Positions 45,775-58,000 of a DNA stretch of 64,000 bases are shown here, piece by piece. A program made the position numbers and the translations under genes. How positions within the stretch are numbered: position 1 is the first letter of the stretch; each line of letters opens with the position of its first letter. Source of the stretch: Bifidobacterium catulorum. GTDB lineage: Bacteria > Actinomycetota > Actinomycetes > Actinomycetales > Bifidobacteriaceae. The stretch lies in contig NZ_QFFN01000004.1 in NCBI RefSeq assembly GCF_003129925.1, positions 1-64,000 of the forward strand, given 5' to 3'. The notes below the pieces were generated by a model. It was not told the origin of the DNA and did no database searches. It was given only the letters and a program-made list of their open reading frames with translations.

Positions 45775-48063
45775 TCACCGCTTGATGCGCTCGTAGGAGC
45801 CGGGGATGGAGTCGTCGGCGATGCCACGGTTGACGATCAGCCAATCCTTCGGACCACTTTCGGATTCCCCACGACTGAGCAGCACCGATTTGGTACCGGT
45901 GCCGAAGGTGTCGTACGACGTGCCGGCCGGGTAGGCGGTGAACTCGCCGCATGGGTCGAATCCTGCCGAAATGGCATGGGTGCCGTCCACGGTCTTGAGC
46001 GCGGAGGCATCGCATTGCAGCGTGTAGGTGCCGCCGCTGCCTTTCTTGGCCGACGAGAACCGTCCGCTGAACTTCGATTCCTTGCGCGGCGCGGTCGCCA
46101 CGGAATAGCCGGGATCGCTGAGGTCCGCGGTGTAGGTGGTGCCGCTGAACGTGCCGTCTGATTTCAACGCCATCATCGAGTATTCACTGCCGTCGCCAGT
46201 CGACGAGAACACGTACTGCGAACCGGCGAGTTCGGCGAATATCTTCTTCGACGCGGCGTCGGCTCCGGATACCGTCGAGCCGGAGGAGGCCGTCGAATCA
46301 CCGGCTCCCTTGACGTCGGCGTCGGCCAGCGAATCCCAATCGAGCGAGGCTCCCCCGTTTTCGACGAGATAATACACGCTGTCGTTCGACGGCGCCGGCT
46401 TCATCTTCACGGTCCTGACGGTTTTCCCGCTGCCCGGCACGGCGGGTATGAACGGGTTGGGGTCGGAGCGGCTGGCATCGGCGATTTCGGTTTCGGCCTT
46501 GCCGTAGAGCGACTTGTCGCGCATCACGATGAACGGACGGCTGGTGTCGGCGGCCTTCTGCTTCTTGGCTTTGGCGAGCGCGTCGGCGTCGAAATATCCG
46601 GCCGATTCCACGGCGTTCAGGTCGGAGCCGACCGGGAAGTACGTGTAGAACGTGTCCATACGCCGGGTGAGGCCCGAGGACGACATGGACGAGGAGCCGT
46701 CGCCTGTCACCTTTTCCCCGTTCACGCAACCCACGGGGCCTTCCCCGGCCATGAGTTCGTCGCCGCAATATACGTCGCCCGTGGCGGAGGCCAGCGGGAA
46801 GAGCTCGAACGCGCCGGTGTCGCCGTTGATGAGCAGACCGGCGTTGGAGCTGTCCTCGGGCGGTGCGCCGTAGCTTTGGTAAGCGTGCGACGAGATGAGC
46901 ATACGGTTCTGATCGGCGTCGTCGGCGGTGTTGAACAGGTATTCGTAGTCGCCGGCACTGTTGAGTTTCTCCATGCCGAGCGTGAGACACGTGGTGTTGT
47001 CGGACTTGCAGTAGGTACCGGTCAGGAAGTCGCCGGGGTTGGCCATGATCTTCTGTCCGCCCTCCTCGCCGGTGAACACGGTTTTGGTTTGGCTGGCGTC
47101 GATGCCGTAATACAGCGTGACGCTGTCGCCGGATTCGAGCGGGGTTCCGGGGGCCGGGTCGGAGCCGGAGATTTTGCCGATGTAGTGTTTGGAGGAGAAT
47201 TTCGGTTTCAATGTTACCGAATATCCTTTGGATTCAAGCGTTGATTTTGCTTGGTTTTTGTCGGTTCCGATAATGTCGTATCCGATGCCGTCGCCTTTGG
47301 TGGCGACGCCGACCGCGATGCCGGTCTTCTTGTCGGCGACGGCCGCGCCGTCATTCGGATATGTGGCCACGACGGAACCGGGCTTGGTTTTTGCGTCATC
47401 GTTGACGATGACCTGCTTGTAGCGCACCGGCACGTTCATGGTCTTGAGCGTGTTGACGATGTCGACGGCGGTTTTGCCGACGGTGCCCTGGGGGACGCCG
47501 GGACCCATGGATTCGTTGACGGTGACGGTCTGGCCGGAGCCGACGCGGTCACCTGATTTCACGCCGTCGAGACCGGCGAACGAGCCGGCGTCCTCGCCCG
47601 AGTAGACCTTCTTGACCTCGGTTTTGATGCCTTGGTCGTTGAGTTGTTGGGCTACGACGTTGGCGGTGAGTTTTTTGCCTTCGGCGGGTTTGATGGCGCT
47701 AACGTCGGGGATGGTCTTTGCCCCCCAGAGGCCGGCGCGATGGGTGATGACCATGCCCGCAGCGGCGATGAGCGCGATGGCGACGACCGCGGCGATGGTG
47801 AGGACGATCTGCTTCCTGGTGAGCGTCTGCTGTGCCGCGGGGACGGATGCCGTGGCCGCAGCGGACGCCGCCTGTTCAGGCCGCCCGCCCGTTATGGGGT
47901 CCGCTGCCGGCCGTCCGTCGCCTCCCGGCAGCGGTACTGACGTCGGCATGGGCACGTCGGAGGATTGGGGCCGACTCTCCCCGGTCTGCGCCAGCGGATG
48001 CCCGCATTTGCCGCAGAACCGTTCATCTTCGCCGGTTTGCGCCCCACAGTTGTCGCAGAACAT
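45775..48063 (-). CDS. zinc-ribbon membrane protein with PASTA-like repeats
   Basis: A 762-residue protein of unknown function. It starts with a zinc ribbon, C-x2-C-x10-C-x2-C (MFCDNCGAQ…FCGKCG). A Pro/Ser-rich linker and one membrane span at about residues 86-107 follow. The extracellular part begins with three PASTA-like units (about 115-340), each with a V…A…L…G pattern, e.g. GKTAVDIVNTLKTMNVPVRY and DKNQAKSTLESKGYSVTL. The last 400 residues match nothing I recognise. PASTA units bind muropeptides in Ser/Thr kinases, but no kinase domain is present here. It could be a kinase-free envelope sensor. GAGAGGGG precedes the ATG. Confidence 0.75.
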   Translation of the reverse strand: MFCDNCGAQTGEDERFCGKCGHPLAQTGESRPQSSDVPMPTSVPLPGGDGRPAADPITGGRPEQAASAAATASVPAAQQTLTRKQIVLTIAAVVAIALIAAAGMVITHRAGLWGAKTIPDVSAIKPAEGKKLTANVVAQQLNDQGIKTEVKKVYSGEDAGSFAGLDGVKSGDRVGSGQTVTVNESMGPGVPQGTVGKTAVDIVNTLKTMNVPVRYKQVIVNDDAKTKPGSVVATYPNDGAAVADKKTGIAVGVATKGDGIGYDIIGTDKNQAKSTLESKGYSVTLKPKFSSKHYIGKISGSDPAPGTPLESGDSVTLYYGIDASQTKTVFTGEEGGQKIMANPGDFLTGTYCKSDNTTCLTLGMEKLNSAGDYEYLFNTADDADQNRMLISSHAYQSYGAPPEDSSNAGLLINGDTGAFELFPLASATGDVYCGDELMAGEGPVGCVNGEKVTGDGSSSMSSSGLTRRMDTFYTYFPVGSDLNAVESAGYFDADALAKAKKQKAADTSRPFIVMRDKSLYGKAETEIADASRSDPNPFIPAVPGSGKTVRTVKMKPAPSNDSVYYLVENGGASLDWDSLADADVKGAGDSTASSGSTVSGADAASKKIFAELAGSQYVFSSTGDGSEYSMMALKSDGTFSGTTYTADLSDPGYSVATAPRKESKFSGRFSSAKKGSGGTYTLQCDASALKTVDGTHAISAGFDPCGEFTAYPAGTSYDTFGTGTKSVLLSRGESESGPKDWLIVNRGIADDSIPGSYERIKR

Positions 48064-48173
48064 AACGGCCCCTCTCCCTCGCTTGGCCTCGCTTCCCTCA
48101 GTCTAGCCTCAGGTAATCCCCCTCCCATCGTCCCGCGTGCGGTTCCGGCGCGGACGCCGTCGCACCGTGCGCG

Positions 48174-48797
48174 TCACCGGGCGAGGTCGGCGTCGCCGGA
48201 CGCACCCGTTCCGGCCTTCGCCGTGGCGTCCGCCTCCGTGCCCGGCATCGTGCGGTTCGGCGCATCGCTCCCCTCATCGACGCCGGCATCATGCTCGTCA
48301 TGACCATGCTTTTCCAGTTCATGGCAGTGGTAGCGTAACCGCTCGATCTCGTGTTCCAGCTCGTCGATGCGCCGCACCTGCTGGGCTATGAGGATGTCAC
48401 GCAAATCGGAATTGCGTTTGGCACGGAGTTTCATTCCGGGCTTGTAGATGCTGCGCGTTCGCACCTCGCGTGCTCGCTCGCGACGAGCCTCGCCGCGAAC
48501 CGCGACGTCCTCGGCCTGGTCGCCATCCGCATCGGAGGCGGAATCCTCCGGCAGCCCGTACCCCTCCTGCCGCCATCGTGCGATGCAGCGTTCGATCCGC
48601 TTGTATCCGATGATCGAGGAATCAAGACCCGCCTCACGGAAGATCACGGCAGGCGATTCGCCGTTGAAATACCGTTCCATGCAGTTTTTCTTGAATTCCT
48701 CGGTATATCGAATACGGTTGCTTGACACTTTCTTCACCGCACGAAGCGATCGCAGGTAGACGATCTGCTCCTCGCTCAACTCCGGTGCTGAAGCCAT
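48174..48797 (-). CDS. HTH-domain protein, paralogue 1, downstream of the giant adhesin
   Basis: A 207-residue putative DNA-binding protein. The N-terminal 80 residues (VYLRSLRAVKKVSSNRIRYT, then EFKKNCMERYFNGESPAVIF) resemble transposase-type helix-turn-helix domains. A predicted coiled coil follows near residues 125-165 (LIAQQVRRIDELEHEIERLR), then a low-complexity acidic tail. The start at 48797 has AGGAG eight bases upstream. The protein at 60422-60916 is a close paralogue, with the same HTH and the same IAQQV-RIDELE coiled coil. The two flank the 11-kb adhesin gene on the same strand. No transposase catalytic domain or inverted ends are visible, so I infer a regulator. Confidence 0.72.
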   Translation of the reverse strand: MASAPELSEEQIVYLRSLRAVKKVSSNRIRYTEEFKKNCMERYFNGESPAVIFREAGLDSSIIGYKRIERCIARWRQEGYGLPEDSASDADGDQAEDVAVRGEARRERAREVRTRSIYKPGMKLRAKRNSDLRDILIAQQVRRIDELEHEIERLRYHCHELEKHGHDEHDAGVDEGSDAPNRTMPGTEADATAKAGTGASGDADLAR

Positions 48798-48886
48798 GTT
48801 CTGTCTCCTAACGCAATATTGGCGACAATGCCGTCTCCGGCCAAAATCACAATCGGCGTCCTCCGCATTCCCGCATGGATGCCATC

Positions 48887-48960
48887 GAGAAAGCCGATGG
48901 GTTTTGCATCCCATCGGCTTTCTCAGCGTCTGGGGGTCATGCGTATCCCATGACCCCCAG
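48887..48960 (-). terminator. two tandem strong hairpins after the giant adhesin gene
   Basis: The first hairpin on the minus strand is CTGGGGGTCATG/CATGACCCCCAG (48930-48960, 12-bp stem). The second is GAGAAAGCCGATGGG with its perfect complement (48887-48924, 15-bp stem). They lie 45-120 bases past the adhesin stop and in front of the HTH gene. Neither has a clean T-run outside the stem, but two perfect stems in tandem suggest a transcription barrier or 3'-end stabiliser. Confidence 0.7.
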
Positions 48961-49004
48961 ACGGCCATTCCTCGTCTTGCCGCGTCATACGACGTGGCAG
49001 GACA

Positions 49005-52000
49005 TCAGGCCCGATGCGCTCCGCGGGTGCTTCCGGCACCCTTCCGCAGCATCAGTCCGGCTCCGAGCAGCAGCAGCATGAGCACCGCTCCTCCGGAGAT
49101 CGCGGCACCGGTCTTGCCGAGCAGATTCGGCGCGGCCGGCTTGGCGGGCTCGGTGTACGTGTTCACGAACTCCGGCACCTTGCCGCCGTCGTCGTACGAG
49201 ATCGCGGTATGCAGCTGGCCCTTGCCGTCATCCGTGAGCGTGACGGTGACCTTATGGGTCTTGCCGTCGTAGGTCACGTTGGCCTGCTTGTCGTTCTTCT
49301 CGCTGACGGTGTAGGTGAAGGTCTTCTCCATCACGGTCTTGCCGTCGGCGCCGATCGTGCCGAGGTCGCTCTTGGTGAAGTCGAGCTTCTCGAACGTGAC
49401 CTTGCCATCGGCGTCGTTCTTCGCCTCGTCGACGGTCTTGCCGTCGGCGTCGGCGAGGACGAAGGAGAACTGTCCGTTCCTGAGTTCGGCGCCCTTGTAG
49501 GTTTTGTTCGCAATGATCTGCGCGTCGGTGGCGACAGGCGCGTAGACGTTGTCGAACACGGCCTCATTGGGCTGCGATCCGTCCTTCGGGTTGACGAGCG
49601 TGTAGGTTACGCCCATCGTGCCGTCGTGGTTGTCGACGACTTCCGCACGGACCGTGAACACGGTCTGGTCGTAGGTCACGCCGCCAAGGTCACCGTCGAC
49701 CTCGTCCAAGGTGAACGTGGTCTGGGTGGGCTTGGTGTAGGTGACGTCATCGAACGTGACGGTGCCGTCGGCCGCGTTCGCCTTTGTCTGCGGCAGTCCT
49801 TCGATGCCGTCGGCACGGGCCGCGTCACGGGCCTTGGTGGAGAGCTGCACCTGGAACTCGCCCTCGTTGAGGTCGCGTCCAGTGATGAGCGTCTTCACGC
49901 TGATGCCGTTCTCCTTGGAGAGGGTCTCCTTGAGCGGCGTCAGAGCGTAGACGTTGGTGAAGGTGAAGGCCGGGGTTTCGCTGACCTTGGCGGTGAGGTG
50001 GCCCTCGCCGTCGTCCGTCACCGTGACCGTGAAGGTCTTGGCGGCGTCCTTGTCTAGCGTGACGCCGGGGGCTTCGCCCGTCTGCTTCACGGTGTAGGTG
50101 AAGGTCTTCTCCATCACGTCCTTGCCGTTCGCGTCCTTGCCGAGATCCTTCTTGGTGAAGACGTAGGCACCGAAGTCGACGTTGCCGTCGGCGTCGTTGG
50201 TGGCCGTGGTCCTCTCGGGCAGTGGGGCGCCGTCCTTGCCGGTGATGGTGTAGTTGAACCTGCCTGCCACGTGGGTCGTGTCGGTGGTGGAGCCGTCCGG
50301 CACGTCGAGCTTGGCCTGGCCGTTGAAGTTCACCGGCACCTTGAGGTCGGCCCCGTAGGTGTTGGTGAGTTCGACGTCGACCTTGTCGGGCGTGAACGTC
50401 AGCGTGCCGTCGCCGTTATCGGTGACCTTCACGGTGAAGTTCTTGCTGACGAGGGTTCCGGAGACGGCGGGCGGCAGCTTGCCGTCGGCGCCCTCCTCGG
50501 AGACCGTGTACGTGAACGACTTGCCATCGATGAGATGGCTCTTGTCCAGCGTGTACGCGATCGGGTCGAAGTTCACGGTGCCGTCGGCATCGACGTTGGG
50601 CTTGCCGGTCTGGTTCGTGTTACCGGTGCCGAGCGCGCCGTCGCCCTTGAGGGCGAAGGTGAATTCGTTCGGCTTCAGTTCACGGCCGTCGAGCACCTTG
50701 CGCACGTTCGGCGTGAAGGTGCCGGTGGCCTGATAGCCGTAGGCGAAGCGGACCTGTGCGGGCTTGGCGGTCACGGCGAGCGTGCCGTTGCCGTTGTCCT
50801 TGACCGTGACCGTCACGGTGACAGGCTTGGTGCTGTAGGTGTAGCCCTTCAGCGTGGCCGTGCCGTCGCCGTTGTCCGCGGCGCCGGCGGGCACCACCGG
50901 GGTGATGGTGTACGTGTGGTCGCCGAGCTTGGTCTGGTCGTAGGTGAGCTTGTCGAAGCCGATCTTGCCGGTGGTCTTGTCCGCCTTGACCGTCTGCTTG
51001 ACGGCGGCGTCGGCGCCCTGACCGGCGAGCGTGAACTCGAAGTCCGGGGTCCTGGCGTCGTCGAGGGCGCGGCCATCCAGCGTCATCGCCGCGTCGAGAC
51101 TGATCTCGCCGTTGGCGTTGTACTGGTTGGCGAACTGCTGGCCGTTGCCGGTGACGTCGGTCCTGAGCGAGCCGTCGCCGTTGTCCGTGACCTTGACCGA
51201 AACGGTCTTGACCGTCTTGTCGTAGGCTTCGTAGCCGTCGGCGTTCGGATCGACTTCGGTGATCACGTAGTCGAAGGTCTTGCCGGCGTCGTCATGATCG
51301 ATGTCCTGCGTGTAGGCGATCGGGTCGAACGTGACGTTGCCCTTGGCGTCGTTGGTCTTGGTCTGCAACGGTGTGGCGTCGGGATCGGTGGGCTTGGTCT
51401 TGCCGGCCCACAGCTGGAACTCGAACTGTCCTTCGGCCAGTGCATGGCCGGTCAGCTTCTTCGAGGCCTTGAGGCTCACGGTTCCCGTGGCCTTGTAGGC
51501 GTTGGTGAAGGTGATGGTCTTGGACTGGCTGGCGTTGCCATTGGCGTCGCGCACGGACCAGACGACGTTCAACTGGCCCGCCTGGTCGGTCACGGCGGCG
51601 ACGAGCGTGTAGGTGTCGTCGTCGTTGGTGTAGCCGTTGCCGGACCGGTCGGTTTCATCAAGCACGTACTGGTAGGTGCCCGGCTTGGTGAACGCGATGG
51701 CGTCGAATTCGACGTTGCCCTTGGCGTCGTTGGTCTTGGTCTGGTCGACCTTGGCCGCGCCGTTGTTCTGGGCTTCGCCCTTAAGGGTGAAGTGGAACTG
51801 TCCGTCGGCGAGCGCGCGTCCGGTGAGCACCTTGGTCACGGCGAGCTGGCCGTCGCCGGTGGGCGACGACGTGACGCCGTTGACGTTGTACGTGTTGGTG
51901 AAGGCGAAGTGCGGCGCCTTGGCCGGGTCGGAGGCCACGGTCAGATGCCCTTCGCCGTCGTCCGTCACGGTGACGGTGAACGTCTTGGTGTCGTTGGCGT

Positions 52001-55000
52001 CGTTGGTGACGTGGTCGATGCTGCCGGACTGCCTGACCTTGTAGGTGAAGGTCTTGCTCATGACCGGCTTGCCGTCCGCGTCGGCGCCGAGGCTGGCCTT
52101 GGTGAACTGGATGTCACCGAAGGCGATGGCGTTCTTCGCATCGTCGACACCGTTGTTGACCGTGACGACCTTCGGCAGCGGAGCGGTCTTGTCGTCGCTG
52201 CTGATGGTGTAGGCATACTTGCCGCCGTAGTCGGGCACCGTGCCGTTGTCGGGGTTGGCGACCGTCAGCGTGCCGGTCGGCGTCACCTTGGCCTTGGTGT
52301 CGTCAGGAGCGTAGGTGTTGGCGAACGCGAGCTTGTTGCCGGCGTTGTTAACTGCGGTGAGGTGCCCTTCGCCGTCGTCCGTCACGGTGACGGTGAAGTC
52401 GAAGGACGCCTTGCCGGCGTCGGCGGTCACTGCGGCGGGAAGCTTGGTGGTGTCTTCCTTGGCGGTGTAGTTGACCGTCCACACGCGGTTGCCGGCGGCG
52501 TTCGTGGCCACGGTCGCGTAGCCGTCGGTGATGGCCTGGGCCAGGCTGGCTTCGCTGTATGCGGGCAGGGTGAAGTTGACCTTGCCGTCAGCGGCGTTCC
52601 TGGCCGTGGCCACGGCCTTCGCGTCGGCCACACCCTTCGGCGTGACGGTGAAGGTGAACTCATCGGCCTTGAGCGCGCGTCCGGTGAGGGTCTTGCTCGC
52701 GGGTACGTCCACGGCTGCGGAATCCGCCGCCTTGTACGTGTTGGCGAACTCGGCCTTGCCTTCGACGGTCACGTAGAGGTTCCCGTCCTTGTCGCCTTGG
52801 GCGTTGGTGTCCTTCACATGGAACGTCACCGTGGCGGTGTGCTTGTCGTAGGTCACGCCCTTGTCGGCGGCGCCGGCCTGCTCCTTGACGGTGTAGGCGT
52901 AGTCGCCGGCCTTGGTGAAGGTCAGCTTCTCGGAGGCGCTGTTCGAGGTACCGTTGGCGGGCTTGCCGATGGTGATGGTCTTCGGGGCCTGCGGGCCGTC
53001 GGCCGGGCTGGTCACGTCGAACGTGAACGTGTCGGCGTTCTTCCACTGGCGGCCGGTGAAGGTCTTCGTCACGGTGAGCGCCTGATCGGAGCTGCCCTGC
53101 TTGTAGGAGTTCACGAACGCGGCCTTGGCGGTGTCCGCGGCTGCGGTCTTGTCGGTGGCGCCGGCGTTGTCGTACTCGACGGAGCCGAGGCGCAGCGTGC
53201 CGTTGGGCTTGCCGGTCTGGGCGTCGGTGTCGACGATGGTCACGGTGGCCGTGGCGGTGTGCGTGTCGTAGCTCACGCCGCCGAGCCGGCCGGTCTTTTC
53301 GTTCAGATCGAACGTGTAGGTGCCGGTCTTCGTGAACGTCAGTTCACCGAAGTCGAGTGCGGAGGCCTTGCCGTCGGCTGCGGCGACGTTCTTCACGTCC
53401 TTCGCCTGCGGCAGCACGGTCTTGGCGGCGTCGTTCTTCGGGGCGATGGTGAAGGTGAATTCATCGGCCTTCATGTCGCGTCCGTTGAGCGTCTTCGCGC
53501 CCTCGATCTTCTGCTTCACCGTTCCCTTGTACGCGTAGGCGTTGGTGAACGCCGCGGCCGTGTTGGCGCCCTTGTCGGCGTCGGTCGTGGCCGTGGAGTT
53601 GTCGTACGTGGTGCTGGTGATGTGCAGCGAGCCGTCATACGCGCCGTCGGCGTTCTTGTCGCTGACGACGATGGTCACGGTGGCCTTGTGCGTGTCGGGC
53701 TTGACGCCGCCGAGACCCGGATCGGATTCCGCGATCTCGTACACGTAGGTGCCGGCCTTGGTGAACGTCACGGTCTTCGAGGCGGTGTTGCTCGTGCCCG
53801 TGGCCGGCTTGCCGACGGTGATGTCGGCGACGGCCGGCACGTTGGAGAGCGCCGCGGCGTCGGTGGCGTCGTTGAACGACTTGGGCGTCACGGTGAACGT
53901 GAAGTTGTCGTCGTTTCGCCAGTCACGACCGATGAAGGTCTTCTTGACGCTGATGTCCTTGCTCGTGGATCCCTTGCTGTAGGTGTTCGTGAACTTGAGT
54001 TCGCCGTTGGCCTTGCCGCCCGCGTAGGACGGGGTCAGCGTGTACGTGCCGTTGCCGTTGTCCTTGGCGTTGACGGTGACGGTGATCGTGGACTCGTCCT
54101 TCGTCACACCCTTGATGGAGGCCGGGATGTCGTCCTCGGTGATGGTGTAGGTGAAGGTCTTGTCGCCGTAGGCGTTGGCGATGCCGACCGTGCCGAGGTT
54201 GATGTCGACGGTGCTGTCACCGGCCTTCGGCGTCACGGTCACCTTGCCGCCGTTCGCCTTGCTGAACTGCGGGGCGTTGCCCTGCGGCTTGATGGTGAAG
54301 GCGAAGCTGTCGCCGTTCTGGAACGCACGGCCGGTCATGGCCTTGACGCCCGTGACGGCGGCGGACGTGCCGGATGCGCGGTACGTGTTGGCGAAGGTCA
54401 CGGAGGTCGGGTTGGCCTTGTCGGCGGTGATGGTGAGCTTGCCGTTGACGTCGGCCACGTGGTATTTCAGCGTGGCGGTGTTGGCGGCGAAGGTCAGCCC
54501 CTGTGCGTTCGTGGAGAAGTCCTGGCCTTTGTAGGTCCGGTTCTGCGCGATGGTGAACGTGTAGTCGCCGGCCTTGGTGAACTTGAAGCCGGGCAGTGTC
54601 ACGTTGCCGTTGGCGTCATTGTTCAGCACCTGGGAGGCCGCGGCCCCGGAGACGCCGTTGGCGTCGCCGTCGGTGAGCCTGAAGGTGAAGCCGAAGTCGT
54701 CGGCGGCGAGGTTCTTGCCGTCGAGCGTGGTATTTACGGCGGGCACCGGCGCGTTGTCGGAGTCGGTCTGCGTGTAGGTGTTGGTGAAGGCGATGGCGTC
54801 CGCGGCCTTGAAGGTGGCGCCGTTGTCGGTGCTCTTCTCGGTGGTCGGCGTGCCGACGACGAGGGAACCGGTGCCGTTGTCCGTCACGGGGACGGTCACC
54901 TTGTACTGGCTCTGGTCGTAGGCCCAGCCGGCCGGGGCGGTGCCGGTCTCCTTGATGAGGTAGGCGTAGCTGCCGGCCTGGGCGTACTTCACGTTCTGCA

Positions 55001-58000
55001 GGAACGTGATGTTCGCGGTCTTGGCGGCGGCGTTCGCCGGGGCGTCGTTGGAGACGTCAAGCGTCCTGCTGCTGCCGTCGGCTGCGGTCGGGGCGCCTGC
55101 CTGCGGTGCGACGGAGAAGTGGAAGTCGCCCTGGTTGAGGGTCTTCGCGTTCTTCGGATCGTTGAGCGTCTTGGTGCCGGTGATGCTGGTCAGCGTGGTG
55201 GAGCCTGCGCCGTAGGTGTTGGTGAAGCTTACCTTGCCGTTCTCCACCGTGGCCTTGAGCGCGCCCACGTTGGCGTCATCGACGGCAACCTTCACGGTGA
55301 CGGTCTTGGCACTGGCGTCGTAGGTGACGCCATCCTTGACGTTGCCGGTGGCGTCCTGGGGCACGGTCTCCTTCACCGTGTAGGTGTAGGTGCCGGCCTT
55401 GGGGAACGTGGCCTTGCCGAAGTCGAAGGTCTTGGCGGCCTTCGTGGCGGTGGCATCCGTCTTCTCGACCGTGGCCCCGTCCTTGGCGGTGTCGCCGGCG
55501 AGGGTGAAGGCGAACTTGTCGGCGTCGGTCCAGTCGCGGCCGTTCAACGTCTTCGTTCCCGTGATGAAGGCGTTGGCATCGAGCGTCGCGGCCGTGGGCT
55601 TGTAGGCGTTGGCGAAGGAGATGGCCTGCGCGTCCGTGCCGTTCTTCTGAATCTTGGTCACGGATGCGGTGACGGTGTCCTTGCCGTTTTCGGACGTGAT
55701 CTTCGAGGTGACGGTCACGGTGTACACGCTGGCGTCATAGGTGTAGCCGGCCTTGCCGCCGTTCTGCTCCTTGACCTCGTACGTGTAGCTGCCGATGTGG
55801 TCCTTGTCGAAGTTCAGCGGGAAGGCGAAGCCGCCCGCCGCGTTGTTCGTCGTGGTGGTGTTGGCCGAGACCGGGGCGTTTGCGGTCTTCGGCGTCAACG
55901 TGAAGGTGAATTCGCCGTTGGCGAGGTTCTTCGCGTTGTCACCGGACTGGTTGTCGAGGGTCTTGGTGCCGGAGATGGCTGTAGTGCCCGCGGTGGCGCT
56001 GTACGTGTTGGTGAACACGGCGGTGGCAACGTCCACAGCGGCACCGGTTCCGGTGGCCTCATACTTCGGCGTGACGGTCAGGTTGCCCTTGCCGTCGTCG
56101 GTCACGGAGACCGTCACCTTGACGCTGCCGGTGGCGTAGCTGACGCCGGAGATGCCGGTGTTCGCTTCGGTGAGCGTGTAGGTGTAGGTGCCGGCCTTGG
56201 TGAAGGTCACGCCGCCGAACGCCTTGGCGGTGCCGTCGGTCACGGAGACCACGGTCTGGTCCTTGCCGTCGACCTGCGGCAGCGGCGCTCCGTTGCCGGC
56301 GAGGTTGAAGGTGAAGGTGTCGCCGGCCTTGAACGCACGTCCTTCGAGCGTCTTACGCACCGTGAACAGGTTGTTGACGGTCTTCGGCGTCGGCGTGTAC
56401 GTGTTGGCGAATACGGCGGCCGAGTTGTCGGCGGCGCCCTGACCATTGTCGTAGGAGACGGCCGGGGTCAGCTTGCCGTCCGCCTCGGTCACGACGACCG
56501 TCACCTTGGCGGTGTGGGTGTCGGACTTCACGTTGGCGAGCGTGGATGCGGCTTCGGTCACATCGAAGGTGTAGGTGCCGGCCTTGGAGAAGCTCACGTT
56601 CTGGAATGCGCCGGTGTTGGCGTTTCCGTTGGCGGGCTTGCCGATGGTGGTCGTCGCATCGGCGATCGCCGTGGCGCCTTGCGGGGTGGCGGTGTTGTGC
56701 AGCGTGAACAGGAAGCTGTCACCGTCGTTCCAAGTACGTCCGGTGAACGCCTTCTTGACGTTGATGTTCGCCGTGGCGGGGTTCACCCTGTACGTGTTGG
56801 TGAACGTCGGGGCGGTGGTCGTCCAGTTCTCGGTGCCGTTCGGGGCGTACTGCACGGTGGCGGTGTTGAATCCGCCCTGGCCGTTGTCGCCGGCGATGGT
56901 CACCTTGACCTTGAACACATTCTGGTCCCAGGTTCCGGCGTTGCCGATGGTGGCCACACTGGGCTGGAGCTCCTTGAGCGTGTATTCGTAGGTGCCGGCC
57001 GCGGTGTACGTCTCCGGGAACGTGATGTCGGCGGGGGCCGTGTTCGGGGCGGCGCCGTTGGCGGCCGTTCCGTTCCACGTGTTATCGGTCTTGGTCAGCT
57101 GGAACGTGAAGTCACCGGCCTTGAGCTCGCGGCCGTTCAGCGCCTTCTTCGCCGTGATGTTCACGGAGGCGGTCGTGCCGTAGGTGTTGGCGTAGGTCGG
57201 GTTGTTGCCGGTCACGGCGGCGACGAGCTGTCCCTTGCCGTTGTCCGTCACGGTCACGGTGACGTCGCGGTTCGGGGTGGCGTCGTAGGTCACGCCCTTC
57301 TGGCCGTCGTTGATTTCCTTGACCACGTAGTGGTGGGTTCCGGCCTCGGTGTAGTTGATGGCCGGGAACGCGAACGAGCCGTCGTCGGCGTTCTTCACGT
57401 CGGCGCCGATCTGCTTGTTGCCGTTGTCCTTGTCGAGCAGCTGGAACGTGAACCGGCGCGAACCCGGTTCCGTGCCGTTCAGCTTCTTCGTGCCGCGGAT
57501 GACGGCGGAGGCGGCAGTGCTGGCGTACTTGTTGTTGAACGTCACGGACTGCGCGGCGGCCACGAGCTTGCCGGAGGCGGAGTCGGGCTTGACGGTGAAG
57601 GTCACGGTCTTGGACTTCTGGTCGTCGGCGCTGGTGACGCCGTTGGCGAAGTTGGAGTCGGGCTCGGTCACGGTAAGCGTGTAGGTGCCGGCCTTGGTGA
57701 AGTTCACGGTGGTCGTGGCATTACCGATTGCAGCGGTGCCGTCGGCCTTGGTGGCGATCTGCCCGGTGGTCAGCTGGGGGTTCTCCACGGTGATGCCGTC
57801 GGTCGCACCGGTCACGTTGAACGTGAACGTGCCCTTGAAGCTGCCCTTGCCGGTCAGGCTCTTGTTCACGGTGAGTGTGGATGAGCCGGGGGCCGGGGTG
57901 AAGGTGTTGGTGAACGGCACGATGCTCTTGTCGGCACCGGTCTGCGCGGTGTTGACGATGGAGGCCACGTCGAGCTTGCCGGGGTCCTGTTCGTCCTGCA

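Noticed and set aside
50271-57884. Open frame of 2,537 codons on the plus strand
   Set aside because: It is the exact antisense of the isopeptide-repeat adhesin. Codon bias and repetition of that gene keep the opposite frame open; it has no ribosome binding site and no recognisable domain.
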